From Clostridium beijerinckii (lineage in GTDB: Bacteria > Bacillota > Clostridia > Clostridiales > Clostridiaceae): a DNA stretch of 64,000 nucleotides. Positions within the stretch are counted from its first letter, which is position 1; the number at the start of each line of letters is the position of its first letter. The stretch is from contig CP029329.1 in NCBI GenBank assembly GCA_003129525.1, positions 3,332,501-3,396,500 of the forward strand. Direction: 5' to 3'. The position numbers and the translations under genes were made by a program. Shown here in pieces: positions 50,976-60,765 of this stretch. The notes beneath the pieces are model-generated. The model was not told the origin of the DNA, did not search any database, and saw nothing but the letters and a program-made list of their open reading frames with translations.

Positions 50976-51815
50976 TCATATCATATTATTTTTATCTAGT
51001 CCATACTTTTCAAGAATAGCATTAAGTGTACCATCTGCTTTCATATCATCAATTATTTTATTTAATTCGTTTAATAAAGAAATATCATTTTTTTTAACTG
51101 CTATTCCTATAATTTCTTGTAATTCAGGAGTATAGTCTTTTAAGCTTCTTAATAAAGTGTCTTTTTCCTCCATTAAATGATAGTTTATAATAATAGAATC
51201 AGCTAAACCCGCATCAATTTTTCCATTTCTTATAGCATCAAATAATTCAGTTGTACTTTCTAAAATTACTACCTCTTTTATTACGTTATTTTCCTTCCAC
51301 TTTTTCGCTAAATCTTCAAATATTGTTCCTTTCTCCACTCCAACTACTGCATTTTTTAAATCGTTCATAAAATTAATTTTTGAAAATTTTGGTACAATAA
51401 CAGCTTCTGATTCTTTATACAATGGTTTAGTAAATGCTGCTAACTTTTCATTTTCAGGAGTTATAAATATTCCACCGACTGCTATATCTATGTTATAGTC
51501 AGTATTAAATTTTTCTAACAGACTTGCAAATGTTGCTTCCTTAATTTCAATTTTATTAATTTCAAGCCGTCTTACAATTTCAGTTATGATATCGAAATCA
51601 ATTCCACTTATCTGATTTGTTTCAGGATTTATAAAAAAAAATGGGGATTCCTTTGGTGGCCCAGTAACAGTTATTATTCCTTTTTCTTTTATTATTTCCA
51701 ATCTATCTTTTTCTATTGAGTTATTTACCATTGTAGTTTCACTATTACCTGTCCCGCATCCAATTATTATTCCAATAAGATTTATAATAACAATTAAAGT
51801 AAATATTTTTTTCAT
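50976..51815 (-). CDS. Solute-binding lipoprotein (amino-acid type)
   Basis: 279 aa. Lipoprotein signal with lipobox IIGC (Cys about 20), then a type 2 periplasmic fold (IKEKGIITVTGPPKESPFFF; GVEKGTIFEDLAKKW; IGIAVKKND). Typical of polar amino-acid ABC transporters, but no permease or ATPase lies nearby, so it may partner with a distant system or act as a sensor. Confidence 0.85.
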   Translation of the reverse strand: MKKIFTLIVIINLIGIIIGCGTGNSETTMVNNSIEKDRLEIIKEKGIITVTGPPKESPFFFINPETNQISGIDFDIITEIVRRLEINKIEIKEATFASLLEKFNTDYNIDIAVGGIFITPENEKLAAFTKPLYKESEAVIVPKFSKINFMNDLKNAVVGVEKGTIFEDLAKKWKENNVIKEVVILESTTELFDAIRNGKIDAGLADSIIINYHLMEEKDTLLRSLKDYTPELQEIIGIAVKKNDISLLNELNKIIDDMKADGTLNAILEKYGLDKNNMI

Positions 51816-51936
51816 AAATACAAATCTCCTCCAAAACTATAAACATTTTTATAGTTATTATTTGGAATTTGAATTTAAATTATTCGTGTTTGAAAAAAAT
51901 TCAAACTTTAAAGCTATATATCCTTACAACACAAAA

Positions 51937-51978
51937 CTAATAACTCTAAAACTTAAGATAATGTTTTAGAGTTATTAG
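51937..51978. terminator. Terminator
   Basis: Perfect 16-bp arms CTAATAACTCTAAAAC and its complement, then TTGTTATTTTA. Between the CDF transporter end and the lipoprotein gene start. Confidence 0.8.
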
Positions 51979-52077
51979 ATTGTTATTTTATTAGAAATGA
52001 ATACTTAGTCTTGCGATGATGAGGTATTCTTTTCGTTTGTTTTGAGACTTTATATATTAATTTCAAGATTAAATCTT

Positions 52078-52980
52078 TTATATATTTGAATGTGAAACCT
52101 TATTTACGGTATCATTTTTATATGGTTCTAGATGTACAATGACATCTACATTATCATTTAATTCTTTCCTTAGAGAATCTTGAATTTCATGAGCAAGTCT
52201 ATGCGCTTCTTCAAGATTCAACCTAGAATCAGCTAGTATGTGCATATCTATGTGCATATCATCAACGTTTCCTCTACTTCTTATCTTATGAACTCCCTTT
52301 ACTCCTTCTTTGACTATTACAATTTTCTCGATTTTTTCTGTGTCAACGGCTTTACTATATACTAAAATACTGCTGGCTGCTTCGAATATTTCATAAGCTG
52401 CGTGAAATATAAAAATAGCTACTATAAGAGATGTTATACCATCAACAATTGGAGGTGCTCCCAATTTGATTGCAATAAGTGTAGTAATTACACCAATTGT
52501 TACATATATGTCACTTCGTGTATGCATTGAATCAGAAATAAGAATTGTACTATTTAACGCAGAACCCTTTTTATGCTCATACTTTGTAATAAATATATTG
52601 ATACAAAGTGTAATCATCATTACTATCAAGCTTTCTATAGTAACTTCTGGTTTAACTGGATTTATTAATTTAGTCACTGCACTAGTCATAATTTTAACCC
52701 CTAAAAAGACCAACATCCCTACAATAAATAGTCCTGTAAGTGTTTCAAATTTTTTGTGACCATATGGGTGATCATCATCAATAGGTTTTGCAGCTACCCC
52801 TATGCCTATGAGTCCAATAATATTTGAAGAACCATCTGTTATTGAGTGAAATCCGTCTGCTGTCATACTTGAGCTGTTTATAATAATACCCATAATTATT
52901 TTTGCGACAGCCACTACTATATTTGCAAACATGATAATCCATAATACTTTTTTTATTTCCTTAAAGTTGCCTCTTATCAA
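52078..52980 (-). CDS. Cation diffusion facilitator efflux transporter
   Basis: 300 aa, about six membrane segments. Metal-site motifs SMTADGFHSITDGSSN and DSMHTRSDIYVTIG are CDF signatures; the C-terminal cytoplasmic domain (VHKIRSRGNVDDMHIDMHIL) is present. Exports divalent metals (Zn/Mn/Co/Fe) in exchange for protons. Dyads upstream may bind a metal regulator. Confidence 0.93.
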   Translation of the reverse strand: MIRGNFKEIKKVLWIIMFANIVVAVAKIIMGIIINSSSMTADGFHSITDGSSNIIGLIGIGVAAKPIDDDHPYGHKKFETLTGLFIVGMLVFLGVKIMTSAVTKLINPVKPEVTIESLIVMMITLCINIFITKYEHKKGSALNSTILISDSMHTRSDIYVTIGVITTLIAIKLGAPPIVDGITSLIVAIFIFHAAYEIFEAASSILVYSKAVDTEKIEKIVIVKEGVKGVHKIRSRGNVDDMHIDMHILADSRLNLEEAHRLAHEIQDSLRKELNDNVDVIVHLEPYKNDTVNKVSHSNI

Positions 52981-53128
52981 AATAACACCTGCTTTTAATT
53001 AATAAAATTTATTCAAATTAATCTTATAATGCACCCATTAATTATCAATTGGAAATGCATTTTATATTTTATACTATGCTATAAATTGATATCTGTAACC
53101 ATCTTTTAAAATATTTTTTCATAAAAAT

Positions 53129-53163
53129 GGTTATCAATTGATAATTAAATATAATTGATAACC
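53129..53163. promoter_or_regulatory. Dyad upstream of the CDF gene
   Basis: Arms GGTTATCAATT (53129-53139) and AATTGATAACC (53153-53163); the centre repeats the same half-site (TTATCAATTGATAA). A related TTATCAATTG lies at 53042. Possible operator of a metal-responsive regulator. The rest of 52981-53276 shows nothing else. Confidence 0.45.
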
Positions 53164-53276
53164 CTTTATAATTAGATTTAAATAAATTAATATGAATGAG
53201 ATGCATTATGTTTCTATTAATTATTTTATATTGCTCATAAAATCACCATTTAATATTATATTACAATTAAAACTAG

Positions 53277-53462
53277 TTATTGTTTTATAATCTTTGAAGA
53301 ACTTATGTTGATATCTTTCGTATTTCCTTGATCTTTATTGATTTTTTCATCATCTGTCTTTTCTATTTCTTCCCCTGCATAATGAAAATTTTGAATGCAT
53401 GTAGTTAAATCGCTTCCAAGACTACCAATACTATTCTTTTTGTCATATGGTTTATTTTTCAT
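53277..53462 (-). CDS. 61-aa hydrophilic protein, unknown
   Basis: MKNKPYDKKNSIGSLGSDLT, one Cys, no membrane span. AAGGAGATATG precedes the ATG. Low-complexity, charged; perhaps a small spore protein. Just upstream, ATG 53568-53570 with AGGAGG opens an 8-codon frame (MEQELQH), with 14 more codons behind a TGA, probably the remnant of another small gene. Confidence 0.6.
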   Translation of the reverse strand: MKNKPYDKKNSIGSLGSDLTTCIQNFHYAGEEIEKTDDEKINKDQGNTKDINISSSKIIKQ

Positions 53463-53852
53463 AATTTCATATCTCCTTTATTTAATTACTCACAGGTTTT
53501 GCTAATGTATACAATAAGCATGACTTTTTAATACTTTATGTAAATTTCAATGTTGTAACTCTTGTTCCATAGTTTAACCTCCTATTCTTTTCTAATTAAT
53601 TATATTTATCTTTTTCTAAATCATATAAAACACCATTTTTTAGTAAAATTCTAATTTATAGTTACATTAAATAATATACTTAATATAAACATATTTACAG
53701 GAAACATACATTTATATAATTATTATTTAGCGTCAAACAATGCTTAATCTTGAATAATAGATAGGAATATATTTAAAAAAATTTAATATAACAGAATAAA
53801 AAAATTTTTTTAATACATACTATTGATATATTTAAATAAGGAGTGTGTTTTT

Positions 53853-54050
53853 ATGAAAACATTAGATACAATTGCACTTATATTAGTAGTTATAGGAGGA
53901 ATTAATTGGGGATTAATTGGTTTTTTTCAATTTAACTTAGTTGGATCTCTTTTTGGTGATGTTTCAATGATAACTAGAATTATTTATTCTTTAGTTGGTA
54001 TTGCAAGTATATATTCTATTTCATTCTTTGCTAAAGAAAGAGCTCGATAG
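53853..54050 (+). CDS. DUF378 family membrane protein (YuzA-like)
   Basis: 65 aa from ATG 53853 (MKTLDTIALILVVIGGINWG), which has AAGGAGTG upstream; an earlier ATG at 53823 lacks one. Two membrane spans with the family motif GGINWGLIGFFQFNLV. Function unknown. Confidence 0.9.
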   Translation: MKTLDTIALILVVIGGINWGLIGFFQFNLVGSLFGDVSMITRIIYSLVGIASIYSISFFAKERAR

Positions 54051-54166
54051 TTTGATTTTAATATATTATAAAGTAAATGCTGTTATAAAATATTTTTCAA
54101 AATTCATTTTGTGACAGACTTTTTCTTTTATTTATAATCAACTATTATTAAAGTTCAAGGCTGCAT

Positions 54167-54204
54167 AAAGAATCATAGGTGGACAATTCAACCTATGATT
54201 CTTT
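54167..54204. terminator. Terminator shared with 57569
   Basis: AAAGAATCATAGGT / ACCTATGATTCTTT. The same stem recurs at 57569-57602, ending two unrelated genes. Confidence 0.75.
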
Positions 54205-54295
54205 ATAATATAAATACGTCCCAAGCTATTAAAAATAAAAAACTGAACAAGATTTTAAAACTAATCATTTTTTGCATATAAATTAAATTTAAACT

Positions 54296-55225
54296 TTACA
54301 TCTCTTTTCTAAATATCTTTAATAAACGTAAATAATGATTTGCTTCACGTAAAGTATGATCACCTAGTAGTGGTATTATTATAGACTTGATTTTACATTC
54401 TACCAATCCTTGTGTACCCTGTGCCTTAAATTCACTTATTTCTGCAGTTGCTTTAAGACTGTCGTCTGTAACTTGAGAAATTGGCATTGACTTATCCATT
54501 GCTTCTTTTGCTTCTATTGTCAACTTATCAAACTCATTTCCAAAGTTATTTGCTGCATTTATTAATTCATCTTCTGTTGGATCAAGAAGTCCACGAATAA
54601 ATTTTGAATGTTCAGCCATAATTCTGTTCCAAAAAATTTCTTGTTCATAAGCCTCTTCCTCTAAGTTTATTTCTTCACGGCTTTGCAACCTTTGAACTAA
54701 CTGAAAATAGAACTTTGCTTCTCTTAATATATGGTCTAGAAGTAAAGTAAAATTATTTGTGAATATCTTACAAGACAAGACATCTGATAATAGCATAGTC
54801 TTAAACTGTGCTAAACCTCTAATTAATTCCATGGCCCTATTATTGAGCATATATACTTTTTGTTCGAGACGCGTATTATTGCTCATATTTAAAGTATCAC
54901 CCTTTAATCCAACCTCTGCTTTCGTAACATTAATTGGAATTTTAACTCCTGTAAAATATGCTGAAGCCATTTCAGCTTTTAATGTAAAGGGTGTTATTAT
55001 TTCACCAGACTCTAATACATCATTGCCAACAACTCCATTAGAAAGAGCTATTGTATCAGCTAAAAGTATGTCGAACCCCATTCTAAACGCATTTGCTTCA
55101 TCTATATAATTTGAATCCTTTGGCGTAAAACCTACTTGTAAAAAGAATGAATGTTCCTTCATAATTCTCGCAAAAAAAAGATGTAATTCCAATGATTGTC
55201 GTATAAATTCACTGCTAGATGTCAT
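54296..55225 (-). CDS. DUF2935 protein
   Basis: 309 aa, two repeats of a helical, ferritin-like fold (about 1-150 and 160-300): EHSFFLQVGFTPKDSN and EHSKFIRGLLDPTEDE, both with conserved Glu/His. The second half ends DHTLREANHYLRLLKIF. The family is found in spore-formers and may bind metal; role unknown. Confidence 0.88.
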   Translation of the reverse strand: MTSSSEFIRQSLELHLFFARIMKEHSFFLQVGFTPKDSNYIDEANAFRMGFDILLADTIALSNGVVGNDVLESGEIITPFTLKAEMASAYFTGVKIPINVTKAEVGLKGDTLNMSNNTRLEQKVYMLNNRAMELIRGLAQFKTMLLSDVLSCKIFTNNFTLLLDHILREAKFYFQLVQRLQSREEINLEEEAYEQEIFWNRIMAEHSKFIRGLLDPTEDELINAANNFGNEFDKLTIEAKEAMDKSMPISQVTDDSLKATAEISEFKAQGTQGLVECKIKSIIIPLLGDHTLREANHYLRLLKIFRKEM

Positions 55226-55433
55226 AATTAGTTTCTCCTAATATAAATTAATTACCAAGTTCATTGTATTCACTAAATATATAAAAGATTACTTTTTATT
55301 ATGGTATTTTAAGATTAAACATCTAACGACTTTTTAAGTTAAGTAATATGTAGTGCTTAAAACGTACTATTTTTCTATTTAAAGTTTAATGTATTCACTA
55401 AGGTATTTATTCTCACTTATACTTTGTAAATTC

Positions 55434-55459
55434 AAGACCTCGGAAGTTTCCGGGGTCTT
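55434..55459. terminator. GC-rich hairpin after 55519 gene
   Basis: AAGACCTCGGAAGTTTCCGGGGTCTT region; stable stem without a clear T-run. May be a terminator or RNA-stabilising element. Confidence 0.4.
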
Positions 55460-55518
55460 AAAATGTGGTTACTAATACAAATCAGTTATACTGTTGTCCC
55501 TTTATTTTTAGGTATCCC

Positions 55519-55869
55519 TTAATAAAAAGGATAATATGGATAGTATGGAGGAGCAATGTAAGGTAATAAGGCTATCTCAACTAGCCTATTCATTGGAAAA
55601 GATCGACGTCTAAAGCGCCTAAATCTTCTTCTAGGACGGCCGTAATCATGATATTGCCGTTGATTATCAGATTGATCTTCGTTTTCTTTCTCCATAACAT
55701 CCTCACCAACTAACATAGTAATGGAATCTGTATCTACATTTTCAATAATTCCATCAAGTTTACTTCCATCTGTCATAGTTAAAATAATATGATAGTTTAA
55801 GTATTTTTTACATACATCTTCTACAGCACGTAAATCTCTGTAATAGCCATCTTCTCTGTCTAACGCCAT
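55519..55869 (-). CDS. Possible spore-surface protein with Arg-rich and Tyr/Pro-rich tail
   Basis: 116 aa. The N-terminal half looks like a small beta barrel (YHIILTMTDGSKLDGIIENV). The second half is a basic run (RPRRRFRRFRRRSF) and a C-terminus APPYYPYYPFY. This resembles spore coat or surface proteins of Bacilli and Clostridia. Function inferred from composition and the neighbouring repetitive protein. Confidence 0.7.
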   Translation of the reverse strand: MALDREDGYYRDLRAVEDVCKKYLNYHIILTMTDGSKLDGIIENVDTDSITMLVGEDVMEKENEDQSDNQRQYHDYGRPRRRFRRFRRRSFPMNRLVEIALLPYIAPPYYPYYPFY

Positions 55870-56034
55870 TTTTTAACCATCTCCTTTCAAATACCATGAT
55901 ATTCATTTATAAATAAAATAGTTACATTTCAATTAATAAATCTTTATGATTATTTAATAAAAAGCAAATTATTAAAGCACTTTTCCATTACTTAAAGCAT
56001 ACATTTTATAATGATAAATATATTAGGAGGATTT

Positions 56035-57522
56035 ATGTCCATTTATTTTGATTTTAAAACTATTAATGAACTTATTGGAGATAATTATTATAGACAAGTA
56101 CAAGTAAAGCAAGACACATCTAAGTTTACTCCTGATGATTGGATTAGGTATATTGCTCCACTAGTTACTTACTCTTTAGGAGAAACTACTCAAGGAATGA
56201 ATACACAACGTGCATATCAAAAATTTATTTTATTAGGTGTACTTGTAGGATTAGGAAAAACACCTCAAGAAGCCATTAGTCAAGTTCAGGAATGGCAGAA
56301 TACTGGTGCATCTCAATTATTAAAGAGTGATACAAATACAGGGACAAGTAGTAATATAGGTGCACAAGGAAGTACAGGCATAAGTGGTGGTACTATGCCT
56401 AGCAATAGACAAATATCCCAAGACAAATCTAAGTTTACTCCTGATGATTGGATTAGATATATTACTCCTCTAGTTATTTACGCCTTAAGAGAAACTACGC
56501 AAGGAATGAATACACAACGTGCATATGAGAAATTTATTTTATTAGGTGTACTTGTAGGATTAGGAAGAACCCCTCAAGAGGCCATTAATCAAGTTCGAGA
56601 CTGGGAAAATACTGGTGCATCTCAATTATTAAAGAGTGGTACAAGTACAGGAACCAGCGGTAACATCGGTACAAGTGGCACAGGCGGAAGTGGTGGTATT
56701 GGTACAGGAAGTACAGGCACAGGCGGCAGTATGGGTACAGGAGGCATAGGAAGTACAGGCACCAGCGGCAGTATAGGTACAGGAAGCATGGGAAGTACAG
56801 GCACTAGCGGTAGTACAGGTACAGGAAGCATGGGAAGTACAGGCACTAGCGGTAGTACAGGTACAGGAATCATGGGAAGTACAGGCACTAGCGGCAGTAT
56901 AGGTACAGGAAGCATGGGAAGTACAGGCACCAGCGGCAGTATAGGTACAGGAAGCATGGGAAGTACAGGCATCAGCGGTAGTACAGGTACAGGAAGCATG
57001 GGAAGTACAGGCACTAGCGGTAGTACAGGTACAGGAATCATGGGAAGTACAGGCACTAGCGGTAGTACAGGTACAGGAATCATGGGAAGTACAGGCACTA
57101 GCGGTAGTAATACTATGCCTCCTACCAGTCAAGTAAAGCAAGACACATCTAGGTTTACTCCTGATGATTGGATTAGGTATATTACTCCCCTAGTTACTTA
57201 CAGTTTAAGAGAAACTACTCAAGGAATGAATACACAAAATGCATATCAAAAATTTATTTTATTAGGTGTACTTGTAGGATTGGGGAAAACGCCTCAAGAA
57301 GCTATTAATCAAGTTCAGGAATGGCAAAATACTGGTGCATCTCAATTATTAAAGAGTGGTACAAGTGTAGGAACCAGCGGTGGTATAGGAAATACAGGAA
57401 CCAGTGGTAACATTGCTACAGGTGGAATCGGTGGTGGCATGGGTACAGGAGTCACAGGAACAGGTGGAAGTACAGGAACAAGTGGTGATACTATTAAAAG
57501 GAATAGACTTTATTTCGACTAA
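56035..57522 (+). CDS. Repetitive surface (spore/exosporium-like) protein
   Basis: 495 aa from ATG 56035 ([19 protein letters not shown]), which has AGGAGG upstream; an earlier ATG at 56011 lacks one. Three near-identical domains of about 67 aa (each DDWIRYI.PLV to [13 protein letters not shown]; at about 30-100, 130-200 and 365-435). Between domains 2 and 3 lies a Gly/Ser/Thr-rich segment of 14-aa repeats. No signal peptide. The layout is that of spore-surface glycoproteins; Thr/Ser repeats may be glycosylated, perhaps by the nearby transferases. Confidence 0.75.
   Translation: MSIYFDFKTINELIGDNYYRQVQVKQDTSKFTPDDWIRYIAPLVTYSLGETTQGMNTQRAYQKFILLGVLVGLGKTPQEAISQVQEWQNTGASQLLKSDTNTGTSSNIGAQGSTGISGGTMPSNRQISQDKSKFTPDDWIRYITPLVIYALRETTQGMNTQRAYEKFILLGVLVGLGRTPQEAINQVRDWENTGASQLLKSGTSTGTSGNIGTSGTGGSGGIGTGSTGTGGSMGTGGIGSTGTSGSIGTGSMGSTGTSGSTGTGSMGSTGTSGSTGTGIMGSTGTSGSIGTGSMGSTGTSGSIGTGSMGSTGISGSTGTGSMGSTGTSGSTGTGIMGSTGTSGSTGTGIMGSTGTSGSNTMPPTSQVKQDTSRFTPDDWIRYITPLVTYSLRETTQGMNTQNAYQKFILLGVLVGLGKTPQEAINQVQEWQNTGASQLLKSGTSVGTSGGIGNTGTSGNIATGGIGGGMGTGVTGTGGSTGTSGDTIKRNRLYFD
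56749..57084 (+). repeat. 42-bp minisatellite, 8 units
   Basis: Eight units of 42 bp coding for [18 protein letters not shown] repeats, with few codon changes (I/T at one position, S/I at another) and a partial ninth. Likely to change copy number between strains. Confidence 0.9.
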
Positions 57523-57568
57523 ATTTTAAAATAAGGCTATGTCTTAATATAGTGTTGAAATATGATAA

Positions 57569-57602
57569 AGAATCATAGGTGGGATTGTCCACCTATGATT
57601 CT
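57569..57602. terminator. Terminator, second copy of the AGAATCATAGGTGG stem
   Basis: Perfect 14-bp arms, 57569-57582 and 57589-57602. Ends the repetitive gene. 57603-57893 holds no gene that I can see; about 57804-57860 has another hairpin (ATACTC.../GAGTAT). Confidence 0.75.
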
Positions 57603-57893
57603 CAATATGAGAAACGTGTAGATTTCCCTATTTTTCTGATATCGCTTTTCTTAATGCATTGCAAATCGTATTTCCAAAAACAATTTTTTATTAGTTGTTC
57701 TATCTACATGTTGAGCATGTTATATAGATAATGATAAGTTTTCTTGTTAAAGATTAAAGTAAGATTATTTCTTCATTATACATAGTTCTTTTAGACACAA
57801 AAATACTCCCCTTTCTAGTAAGAGATTTTTTAATCTGTCTACTTTAAGGAGAGTATATCATTCAATAGTAGTTATATGTTTCTAATTTTTTGA

Positions 57894-58142
57894 TTATAAA
57901 TGTATATATTTTACTTTAACACCATCAACATCAAGTAATTCATTTTCAAGTATTTTTATTTCATCTAAACTAGAATGAATATGTAAAATTATCAATCCCT
58001 CCTCGGAACAAGAATTTTGACTAACTTCGTGAAGACCAAGTCTAGTTTTTATAATGCAGCCATGCTTAGTTAAAATAGTTTGAACTTGTGGAGCATGAGC
58101 ACTTCTAGGATCAATAGTTACTGCCATAATTGTAGTTTCCAT
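57894..58142 (-). CDS. ACT-like regulator (TM1266/hydrogenase-regulator type)
   Basis: 82 aa: AVTIDPRSAHAPQVQTILTK, IIKTRLGLHEVSQNSC, GLIILHIHSSLDEI. It matches the small ACT-fold family annotated as iron-only hydrogenase system regulator. AAGGAGATG lies before the ATG. Ligand unknown. Confidence 0.75.
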   Translation of the reverse strand: METTIMAVTIDPRSAHAPQVQTILTKHGCIIKTRLGLHEVSQNSCSEEGLIILHIHSSLDEIKILENELLDVDGVKVKYIHL

Positions 58143-58357
58143 AAATTACATCTCCTTGTTTTTATGTTTTAAATTATTATCTCCAAATAAGTCGAATTAA
58201 TACAATTTTAATTTATTATTTATTCTGTCAGATTTTTAAGTAAAATTACGAATTATATAAATGTGCATCCTTCTTATATATTGCAAATATATAAGGTTTA
58301 GTAACTTAAAAGAGGATGAAAAGTAAAAAATAACAAAAGAGAAAAGGAAATAATAAA

Positions 58358-59197
58358 ATGAAAAAAACTATTTTAAGTGTAGCTGTTGCAGAAATTATAA
58401 TAAGTTGTGGCATTCAAACTAATGTTCATGCTTCAACTATAAATAATACAAATGATGCTAATAAGAATACAGCTACAATATCTACATTACAGAAAAGTGA
58501 AAAATTGCTTTCAATAGGTTCGAAAGGTGACGTTGTGAAGAGTATACAACGATTGTTGAATTCCCTGGAAGGTTATAATATTCAGGAGGATGGATTATAT
58601 GGATCAGAAACTTATAATGCCATAATTAAATATCAATCTAAAAATGGCTTGATACAAGATGGTATTATAGGTAAACAGACAGTAGCTAAATTATTGAGTA
58701 TTGATACCAGCCCTAAATCAAATATTACAAATTCAAATATTGAAAACGGAAAGAAAGTAAACAATGTAAAGAACGTAAATGAAATGATACAATCCGAATT
58801 AAATTCAAAAAAAATAACTTCTGATACAAATTACTTCGTAGCTGTAAGTAAATCACAAAGAAAAGTGTATATTTATCATAAGGAGTATGATTCTTGGGTA
58901 AATATACAAGTATTCACTTGTAATATAGGAGCACCTGATAGCCCAACTATAGAAGGGAATTTTTATAGTGGATTAAAAGGTAAAGATCTAAGGATAAATG
59001 AAACATGTGTAAAATATTTCACACAAATAAGTGGAAATTATCTATTTCATAGTGTACCTTATAATGATATTGGAGAAGTTATGGATGGTCGCTTAGGTGA
59101 AGCAATATCCCATGGATGTGTTAGACTTTCTTTAGATGATGCTAAATATATCTACGATACTATTCCAGCAAAAACTGGAATTAAAATCATTAAATAA
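58358..59197 (+). CDS. Secreted L,D-transpeptidase with peptidoglycan-binding domain
   Basis: 279 aa. Signal peptide (about 1-25, cleavage near VHA-ST), peptidoglycan-binding domain (about 48-110, GDVVKSIQRLLNSLEGYNI), and a YkuD domain with catalytic SHGCVRLS near the C-terminus. It makes 3-3 cross-links or attaches proteins to peptidoglycan. Single gene with its own terminator. Confidence 0.92.
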   Translation: MKKTILSVAVAEIIISCGIQTNVHASTINNTNDANKNTATISTLQKSEKLLSIGSKGDVVKSIQRLLNSLEGYNIQEDGLYGSETYNAIIKYQSKNGLIQDGIIGKQTVAKLLSIDTSPKSNITNSNIENGKKVNNVKNVNEMIQSELNSKKITSDTNYFVAVSKSQRKVYIYHKEYDSWVNIQVFTCNIGAPDSPTIEGNFYSGLKGKDLRINETCVKYFTQISGNYLFHSVPYNDIGEVMDGRLGEAISHGCVRLSLDDAKYIYDTIPAKTGIKIIK

Positions 59198-59232
59198 AAA
59201 ATTAATAATATATGTTTTTTATTCCTATAAAT

Positions 59233-59266
59233 AAATCATATTAAGACAAAAATCTTAATATGATTT
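59233..59266. terminator. Bidirectional terminator
   Basis: AAATCATATTAAGA / TCTTAATATGATTT, 14-bp arms, between the converging L,D-transpeptidase and glycosyltransferase genes. 59267-59517 holds no gene that I can see. Confidence 0.8.
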
Positions 59267-59517
59267 ATTTTTTACTTTATTATTTTGTAAATTTAATAAT
59301 TGTTTCCTTATAAAATTTAGTGAATAATTCAGATTAAAACACTTAATTTTTATTAACAAACCTCCTTATGTCTATGTGATTTAATATGTATATGTTTCCA
59401 TTATAACACATTATAAACTCTAAAATTCAAATATATCTATTCAAAAATTAACCTTTAATTTATATACAAAATTCCATCCTACTTAACAATATTTTAATAC
59501 TATTGCATTTTTATAAT

Positions 59518-60765
59518 TTAATTAATCTTTAAAAAATTCATTATTTTTTCCCAAGCCAATTTGGTATCTTCAAAATCTTTATAATGCTCTTTTACATGGA
59601 TATCATAAAATTCCAGTTCATTTAATATATTTCTAAATTCTTCATTTCCAAAATAATTGCAAATCTTCGGAATTACATTTGATAAATTTTCTTTCATTTT
59701 TATAATTTCTGTTTCGTAATCATCTCTTTGAGTGATATAAAGTAAGAGTGGCTTGTACCTAATCCAACCGATGCAAGCTTTTAAAAACCTTTTAGTAATT
59801 ACGCTTGAATCAGCCTTTATAGTTTTTAATTTATTAGGAAGCACTCCAAGAAGCAAATGCTCATAATTAGAGAAACCATCATGGAATGTATAGCAAGGAA
59901 CTTTCCTTATATTATATTCCCTAATACAAGTGCTTAAGAAAGTGTCTTCTCCCCTTGCTCCTGGTGGGTTATAAAAAGGAAATAATTTATCGATATGCTT
60001 AAGATTAAAGCCTAAATTAGAACCAGAAATAAATTTCATTCCATTTATTTCTTTAACATCTTCAATAATTTCACTATTAATTATATCAAGGTCAGCATAT
60101 GTAACACCACCTTCATTCATTTTTGCTTTTATTGAATCCCAGTTAATAATATCATTACTTATAGATTCTATAAAAATTCTAAACTCATCTTCAGAAAGTT
60201 TATCGTTGAAATCCAAATATGGTATTGGAGAAATGTAACCACAATGATGGCCATGTGTCATATCAACATTTTTAATATTACTAATATGTGTTGACAAAAC
60301 CTCTTGACCTTTCCAAACAATACTATCATTTATCTTTATAGTTGCTATGGGATATTCATCATCATCAAGGAAAATAAGATAATCCATTTTATTTTTCAAT
60401 GCAAAATACAAAACTGCATTTCTTTTCATAGCATAGCCTTCACCAAATATAAGTTTAGCCTCTTTTAAATTAATAACCTTTTTTTCTACTAAATATTGTG
60501 CCTCAGTTGTTATTGAAGAATTTCCTAAGTAGTAAGCTGAATCCACCCCATCCAATATTTCTTCGTCTGTAATTTTGTAATCACTTATTTTTGTACTTTT
60601 ATACTTCAAATCGTAAGCAACAAACAGATGTAGTGCATATTTTTTATTATCCACAAATCCAGATTCGTTCCAATTATCTACATAGGTTTTTACTACATTT
60701 TTAAAATTCTTTCTTCCTGTTACAAATCCAACACCCACATTTATTTTCTTTCTTTCAATTTTCAT
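59518..60765 (-). CDS. Glycosyltransferase with DDD motif
   Basis: 415 aa. The nucleotide-sugar metal motif FLDDDEYP is near residue 135; also GEGYAMKRNAVLYFALKNKM and GARGEDTFLSTCIREY, typical of GT-A folds. No membrane span. ATG follows the stop of the upstream broken glycosyltransferase directly (TAGATG). It may glycosylate a spore or surface protein. Confidence 0.8.
   Translation of the reverse strand: MKIERKKINVGVGFVTGRKNFKNVVKTYVDNWNESGFVDNKKYALHLFVAYDLKYKSTKISDYKITDEEILDGVDSAYYLGNSSITTEAQYLVEKKVINLKEAKLIFGEGYAMKRNAVLYFALKNKMDYLIFLDDDEYPIATIKINDSIVWKGQEVLSTHISNIKNVDMTHGHHCGYISPIPYLDFNDKLSEDEFRIFIESISNDIINWDSIKAKMNEGGVTYADLDIINSEIIEDVKEINGMKFISGSNLGFNLKHIDKLFPFYNPPGARGEDTFLSTCIREYNIRKVPCYTFHDGFSNYEHLLLGVLPNKLKTIKADSSVITKRFLKACIGWIRYKPLLLYITQRDDYETEIIKMKENLSNVIPKICNYFGNEEFRNILNELEFYDIHVKEHYKDFEDTKLAWEKIMNFLKIN

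Noticed and set aside
55434..55459. GC-rich stem as a possible riboswitch or ncRNA
   Set aside because: Single hairpin only, with no further conserved structure visible; left as a possible terminator.
56749..57084. Tandem repeats resembling a CRISPR array
   Set aside because: Units are contiguous with no unique spacers, keep frame and code for a Gly/Ser/Thr-rich protein; it is a minisatellite.
56622..57141. Long minus-strand reading frames (Pro/Val/Leu and Cys/Thr/Ser/Ala repeats)
   Set aside because: They are mirror frames of the repeat region, without ribosome sites, and open only because of the repeat composition.
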